NCBI RefSeq assembly: GCF_009827445.1
Contig: NZ_WTYI01000001.1
Coordinates: forward strand, 2,494,381-2,558,380
DNA: 64,000 nucleotides
Source: Qipengyuania aquimaris
Lineage (GTDB): Bacteria > Pseudomonadota > Alphaproteobacteria > Sphingomonadales > Sphingomonadaceae
Direction: 5' to 3'
A program made the translations under genes and the position numbers. Under the pieces are notes generated by a model that had not been told where the DNA came from, did no database searches, and worked only from the letters and a program-made list of their open reading frames with translations. Below are positions 63,859 to 64,000 of this stretch, one piece after another (position 1 is the first letter of the stretch; each line of letters starts with the position of its first letter).

Positions 63859-64000
63859 TCAACTTCGCCCCAGCTTCACCAGCACCCGGTCGAGCGCCTG
63901 CAGGAAGTTCGAGCGGTCCGCCTTGCTGAAAGGCGGTGGGCCTCCACCCATTCCGGCCATCCCGGCGCGCAGGTCCTCCATGATCGCGCGGGTGGCGATG
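63859..64000 (-). CDS. DUF188 (YaiI/YqxD) family protein, C-terminal part only
   Basis: The minus-strand frame runs off the right end of the window. The visible 46 residues are ATRAIMEDLRAGMAGMGGGPPPFSK, then ADRSNFLQALDRVLVKLGRS. The GGP-x-P-x-S...D-R-x-x-F-x-x-x-L-D motif is that of the YaiI/YqxD family of PIN-like proteins. The gene proper continues beyond 64000. The 222 bases between it and the membrane-protein gene contain nothing recognisable. Confidence 0.85.
   Translation of the reverse strand, partial: IATRAIMEDLRAGMAGMGGGPPPFSKADRSNFLQALDRVLVKLGRS

Overview
The window is GC-rich, gene-dense alphaproteobacterial chromosome. The gene set (PEP-CTERM-like surface protein, SigF/NrsF bufferin locus, CycM-type membrane-anchored cytochrome c, secreted DUF885 protein, FAR-17a/Pr6Pr-like membrane protein, exported L,D-transpeptidases) and the housekeeping gene styles suggest a Sphingomonadales member, most likely Erythrobacteraceae. 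This assignment is inference; no rRNA gene is present.

Layout. 1-11.9 kb: 3' part of mltA, an Smr protein, a peroxide-defence block (katG, ahpF, ahpC), an HhH lipoprotein, an MsrQ-like membrane protein, aroC, and a ruvA-X-dsrE-ruvB operon. 12-20 kb: a Ser/Thr-rich surface stalk protein, a prolyl-4-hydroxylase-like oxygenase, aconitase, a DMT transporter and two tail-to-tail L,D-transpeptidases. 20-26 kb: a minus-strand run from ispG through an exported SUKH protein, a thioredoxin-like lipoprotein, a flavoprotein and a histone-deacetylase-family enzyme to the Tat-exported transpeptidase. Then zntB and a DUF885 protein. 28.2-32.4 kb: a complete bufferin (copper-binding RiPP) locus. An ECF sigma factor and its membrane anti-sigma factor, DoxX and a four-Cys BufA1 precursor lie on the minus strand; a six-Cys precursor, the MNIO maturase BufB and partner BufC lie on the plus strand. 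Two back-to-back GTAACC-N16-CGAA promoters sit between the halves. 32.4-40.5 kb: SDR, TM-helix channel-like protein, isoaspartyl peptidase, pheA, cytochrome c, rlmE, ppx/gppA and tRNA-Gln(CTG).

40.5-55.9 kb is a 15.3-kb integrative island. It is inserted in the 3' end of tRNA-Gln and bounded by a perfect 49-bp direct repeat. It carries a type I restriction-modification operon with two extra PD-(D/E)XK-like genes between hsdS and hsdM, a regulatory/excision module with an 18-bp palindromic operator, a tyrosine integrase, and an orphan two-gene cassette (N6-adenine methylase plus an unrecognised 251-aa protein).

55.9-64 kb returns to chromosome: a GPH-type MFS transporter, an AraC-type regulator, a TPP riboswitch and thiC, then a lower-GC HEPN (ApeA-like) gene overlapping the thiC stop. 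These are followed by a cold-shock-like gene with a structured leader, a small basic protein, a membrane protein, and two copies (one decayed) of the end of a DUF188 (YaiI/YqxD) gene. The strongest candidates for unusual biology are the bufferin locus with its paired promoters, the defence island, and the HEPN gene.
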